This document shows, one piece after another, positions 6,022 through 8,040 of a stretch of DNA of 8,040 nt (its first letter is position 1; each line of letters begins with the position of its first letter). The notes below the pieces were generated by a model. That model ran no database searches, was not told the origin of the DNA, and worked only from the letters and a program-made list of their open reading frames with translations. The position numbers and the translations under genes are program-made. The DNA comes from an uncultured Eubacteriales bacterium (GTDB lineage: Bacteria > Bacillota > Clostridia > Christensenellales > Aristaeellaceae): positions 1 to 8,040 of the forward strand of contig CACZOT010000149.1 in the NCBI GenBank assembly GCA_902782795.1, in the 5' to 3' direction.

Positions 6022-7065
6022 CTACTGCTGGATCATCAGTTCTGTGAGCATGAGGAACGTCAGCCCCTGGCCGTAGGCCGTGGGCGTGACGATGATATCT
6101 TTGTAGTGCTGGAGATCGTGCCCCATGCCCGTGCCGCCGGAGACGCCCTGCACCGCGCCGGTCTCGTCGATCTGGCCGATGACGGCGCGCGCGGAGAGCA
6201 TGCCCATTTCCCGGTACATCTCCTGCGGGAGCCAGCCCAGGCGCACGCCCTTGAGGACGCCGTAGGCGATGGCCGCGGTGGCGCTGGTCTCGCAATAGGT
6301 CTCCTCCACGTCCACGAGGGTGGTGAACAGACCGTTCACCCGCTGCAGCTTCCACAGGGCCAGGGCCTGCTCGCGCCAGGCCTCGCGGATCAGGCGCATG
6401 GCCGCGCTTTGCGAGCGAGTGATATCGTAGAGCTCCACCGCCGCCACGGTGAACCAGGCGTTGCCGCGCGCCCAGAAGGCGTTGGCGACATTATGGCGGC
6501 CGTCGAAGGTCCAGCCGTGGAAGAAGAGGCCGGTCTTCTTGTCCTGGAGATATCGGATGTGGATCAGGAACTGGTACTCCGCCTCCTCGACGAGCTCCGG
6601 CCGCTTGAGGACCACGCCCGCCTTGGCCAGGAACAGCCCCACCATGAACAGCGTATCGCACCAGAGCTGCTGGTAGTGCTTGTTCCAGACGGTGCAGTGC
6701 TGCAGGCCCCCGTGCTCGGTGCGGGGCATCTCGCGGAGGACCCAATCGATCCACCCCTCGATCTCGGCAAGATACCTCTCCTCGCCGGTCTCCTCATAGA
6801 GGCAGGTGAGGGCCAACGCCGGCGCGACGGTGTTCACGTTTCGGTGAGGCTTTTCCGGGCGGGAGAGCATATCGTCGTACCAGGAGCGCAGATAGTCCAG
6901 GATGGCACCGTCTCCGCTTTGCTGGTAGGTCTTGTAGATGCCGTAGAGCGCCACGCCCGTGGGCCATTCCCAGTTGTTCATGGTGAGGTGCCCGCGCGAG
7001 GGATCGTTGCCGTCGGCGCGCTGCAGCATGCCCAGCACGCGGTCGGCCAGAGCCTTGTATTCCAT
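6022..7065 (-). CDS. GH105 unsaturated rhamnogalacturonyl/glycuronyl hydrolase
   Basis: This 347-residue alpha/alpha-barrel glycoside hydrolase is of the GH105 (YteR-like) type. It removes the 4,5-unsaturated uronate from the non-reducing end of lyase-made oligosaccharides by hydrating the double bond. Supporting segments are the N-terminal NNWEWPTGVALYG (30-42), the LWCDTLFM segment with the likely catalytic D137 (equivalent to D143 of YteR), WARGNAW at 198-204, and the C-terminal GGTGMGHD then YKDIIVTPTAYGQG (310-334). There is no signal peptide, so imported oligosaccharides are cut in the cytoplasm. The start is the ATG at 7065, 8 nt after GGAG (7074-7077); the ATG at 7071 would be only 2 nt from it. 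It is the first gene of the operon, behind a promoter with a perfect TATAAT. Whether the linkage cut is to rhamnose or another sugar is not decidable here. Confidence 0.93.
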   Translation of the reverse strand: MEYKALADRVLGMLQRADGNDPSRGHLTMNNWEWPTGVALYGIYKTYQQSGDGAILDYLRSWYDDMLSRPEKPHRNVNTVAPALALTCLYEETGEERYLAEIEGWIDWVLREMPRTEHGGLQHCTVWNKHYQQLWCDTLFMVGLFLAKAGVVLKRPELVEEAEYQFLIHIRYLQDKKTGLFFHGWTFDGRHNVANAFWARGNAWFTVAAVELYDITRSQSAAMRLIREAWREQALALWKLQRVNGLFTTLVDVEETYCETSATAAIAYGVLKGVRLGWLPQEMYREMGMLSARAVIGQIDETGAVQGVSGGTGMGHDLQHYKDIIVTPTAYGQGLTFLMLTELMIQQ

Positions 7066-7073
7066 GCGCATTT

Positions 7074-7077
7074 CTCC
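7074..7077 (-). promoter_or_regulatory. Ribosome binding site fixing the GH105 start
   Basis: AAGGAG on the minus strand has its GGAG core 8 nt before the ATG at 7065 and only 2 nt before the other in-frame ATG at 7071, so 7065 is chosen. Confidence 0.75.
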
Positions 7078-7080
7078 TTC

Positions 7081-7091
7081 GCAAGTCTTGC
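7081..7091. promoter_or_regulatory. Palindrome at the uronate operon transcription start (possible operator)
   Basis: GCAAGTCTTGC is a perfect 5+1+5 palindrome. It covers the predicted start site (about 7089) of the minus-strand promoter, a common position for a repressor site. The half-site GCAAG also occurs in CTTGCAAG at 7118-7125, about 35 bp away, overlapping the -35 box. No regulator gene is in the window, so this is inference. Confidence 0.4.
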
Positions 7092-7095
7092 TTCT

Positions 7096-7124
7096 ATTAT
7101 ACTTCTGGCCCGCGCGCCTTGCAA
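7096..7124 (-). promoter_or_regulatory. Promoter of the uronate operon
   Basis: On the minus strand a perfect TATAAT (7096-7101) is preceded at 17 bp by TTGCAA (7119-7124, four of six matches). Transcription would begin near 7089, leaving a leader of about 24 nt before the GH105 ATG. All five downstream genes are closely packed and could be read from this promoter. Confidence 0.82.
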
Positions 7125-7135
7125 GCGCTGGTTGC
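7121..7135. promoter_or_regulatory. Imperfect palindrome bridging two divergent -35 boxes (possible LacI/CcpA-type operator)
   Basis: GCAAGCGCTGGTTGC has symmetric ends (GCAA/TTGC) around a GC-rich centre at 7128. Read from 7119, TTGCAAGCGCTGGTT matches the loose cre pattern WTGNAANCGNWNNCW except for the C at position 14. It covers part of both divergent -35 boxes, so a bound protein could affect both promoters. The site is predicted by eye only. Confidence 0.42.
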
Positions 7136-7160
7136 CCGCGGCGGAAAAACGTGCTATTAT
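7132..7160 (+). promoter_or_regulatory. Promoter of mtnA
   Basis: TTGCCC (7132-7137) and TATTAT (7155-7160) are spaced by 17 bp on the plus strand. Transcription would start near 7167, giving a leader of about 32 nt. That leader is too short for a SAM riboswitch or T-box. It can form only a small CTGC/GCAG hairpin (7178-7189) touching the ribosome binding site. Confidence 0.75.
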
Positions 7161-7198
7161 GGAAGGGAGAAATCCGGCTGCAAAGGCAGGGAGTCAAT

Positions 7199-8040
7199 AT
7201 GACCCAGACCGAACGGGACCGCCTGGCCTCCAGCGTTCACCTGACGCAGGACGGCGCGGCGGTGGAGATCCTCGACCAGACCCAGCTTCCCAACCGCGAG
7301 GTATACCTCCGCCTGGAGACCGCGCGGCAGTTTTACGACGCCATCAAGACCCTGGCCGTGCGCGGCGCGCCCGCCATCGGCATCTGCGCGGGCTACGCCA
7401 TGTACGTGCTGGCCCTGCAGAAGCAGGGGCTCCCCTATCCCGCCTTCCGGCAGGCTCTGGAGGGCGACGGCGCCTATCTCGTCTCCTCGCGGCCCACGGC
7501 GGTGAACCTCAGTTGGGCCGTGAAGCGCATGCTTGCCCTGATCGCCGCGCGGGAGGGCGAAAGCGTCCCCGCCATCGTGGAGGCCATGCGCGCCGAGAGC
7601 CTCGCCATCCACGACGAGGACATCGCCATGTGCCGCCGCATCGCCGAATACGGCCTGACGCTGGTCAAGCCCGGCGACGGCATCCTCACCCACTGCAACG
7701 CAGGCCCTCTGGCCACGAGCAAATACGGCACCGCCACCGGCCCCATCTTTCTGGGGAAGGAGCGCGGCGTCGATTTCCGCGTCTTTTCCGACGAGACCCG
7801 CCCGCTCCTCCAGGGCGCGCGGCTGACCTCGTACGAACTGCAGAAGGCGGGCGTGGACGTGACGCTCATCTGCGACAACATGGCCTCCATCGTCATGAAG
7901 CAGGGCTGGGTGCAGGCCTGCTTCGTGGGCTGCGACCGCATCGCCGCCAACGGGGATTTCGCCAACAAGATCGGGACGAGCGGCGTCGCCATCCTGGCGA
8001 AGCACTACGGGATCCCGTTCTATACCCTGGGCCCGAGCTC
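7199..8040 (+). CDS. mtnA: S-methyl-5-thioribose-1-phosphate isomerase (partial, C-terminus off the window)
   Basis: MtnA turns 5-methylthioribose 1-phosphate into the ribulose form in methionine salvage. In some bacteria the same enzyme handles 5-deoxyribose 1-phosphate from used-up SAM radicals. The visible 280 codons carry the family landmarks: VRGAPAIG (54-61), RPTAVNLSWAV (98-108), the catalytic-cysteine segment THCNAG (C166), DETRPLLQGARLT (198-210), and GCDRIAANGDFANKIGT (244-260) with the catalytic aspartate D246. The family usually has about 340-370 residues, so roughly the last fifth is missing. The start is the ATG at 7199 with AGGGAG (7188-7193) 5 nt upstream. It is transcribed away from the uronate operon from a closely opposed promoter. 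Whether salvage partners such as a methylthioribose kinase or an aldolase follow cannot be seen. Confidence 0.95.
   Translation, partial: MTQTERDRLASSVHLTQDGAAVEILDQTQLPNREVYLRLETARQFYDAIKTLAVRGAPAIGICAGYAMYVLALQKQGLPYPAFRQALEGDGAYLVSSRPTAVNLSWAVKRMLALIAAREGESVPAIVEAMRAESLAIHDEDIAMCRRIAEYGLTLVKPGDGILTHCNAGPLATSKYGTATGPIFLGKERGVDFRVFSDETRPLLQGARLTSYELQKAGVDVTLICDNMASIVMKQGWVQACFVGCDRIAANGDFANKIGTSGVAILAKHYGIPFYTLGPS

Noticed and set aside
5669..6355. Upstream extension of the TIM-barrel frame to a 503-residue protein
   Set aside because: The extra N-terminal part is the cupin and hydrolase genes read in the wrong frame. The ATG at 5668 has a strong ribosome site and an ATGA overlap.
7161..7198. 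SAM riboswitch or T-box upstream of mtnA
   Set aside because: The leader from the predicted start is only about 32 nt and holds just a 4-bp hairpin, far too short for either element.
7157..8005. A 282-codon minus-strand frame opposite mtnA
   Set aside because: The plus strand carries an unmistakable MtnA with all family motifs, and the minus-strand product is low-complexity.

Overview
The window looks like chromosomal DNA from a GC-rich member of the Bacillota (Clostridia type), probably a gut or rumen fibre degrader. This is inferred from strong AGGAGG-type ribosome binding sites about 8 nt before almost every start, sigma-A-like promoters with 17-bp spacers, and the gene families present. 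Species cannot be told from the sequence. Seven genes lie on the minus strand and one on the plus strand. I see no rRNA, tRNA, CRISPR array, insertion sequence or phage gene.

Right edge (7199-8040, plus strand): the first 280 codons of mtnA, S-methyl-5-thioribose-1-phosphate isomerase. It runs off the window. Between it and the minus-strand operon is a compact divergent promoter region (7066-7198). Its two -35 boxes lie only 7 bp apart and are bridged by an imperfect palindrome that resembles a LacI/CcpA-type operator. A second, perfect palindrome sits at the predicted start of the minus-strand transcript.

Centre (3170-7065, minus strand): a tight five-gene operon for unsaturated uronate from pectin or similar polysaccharides. 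In order of transcription it encodes a GH105 unsaturated glycuronyl hydrolase, a small cupin, an AP_endonuc_2-type TIM-barrel enzyme, KduI (5-keto-4-deoxyuronate isomerase) and an SDR dehydrogenase of the KduD/gluconate 5-dehydrogenase type. The hydrolase would release 4-deoxy-unsaturated uronate from oligosaccharides. The cupin may open the ring, as KdgF does (inference). KduI and the SDR would then give 2-keto-3-deoxygluconate. The KDG kinase and aldolase are not in the window. The role of the TIM-barrel enzyme is open.

Left part (1-3053, minus strand): a redox module. An exported TlpA-like thioredoxin with long extra C-terminal beta-rich domains has its own promoter and a clear intrinsic terminator. 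Next, from a separate near-consensus promoter, come two overlapping genes: a five-helix membrane protein ending in a CxxC tail like the small CD1871A family, and a polytopic 4Fe-4S protein of the NapH/Fer4_5 type that is cut by the window edge. Together they could form a transmembrane electron relay that keeps extracytoplasmic thiols reduced. That is a hypothesis from co-location and cysteine content, and it is the most unusual content of the window.
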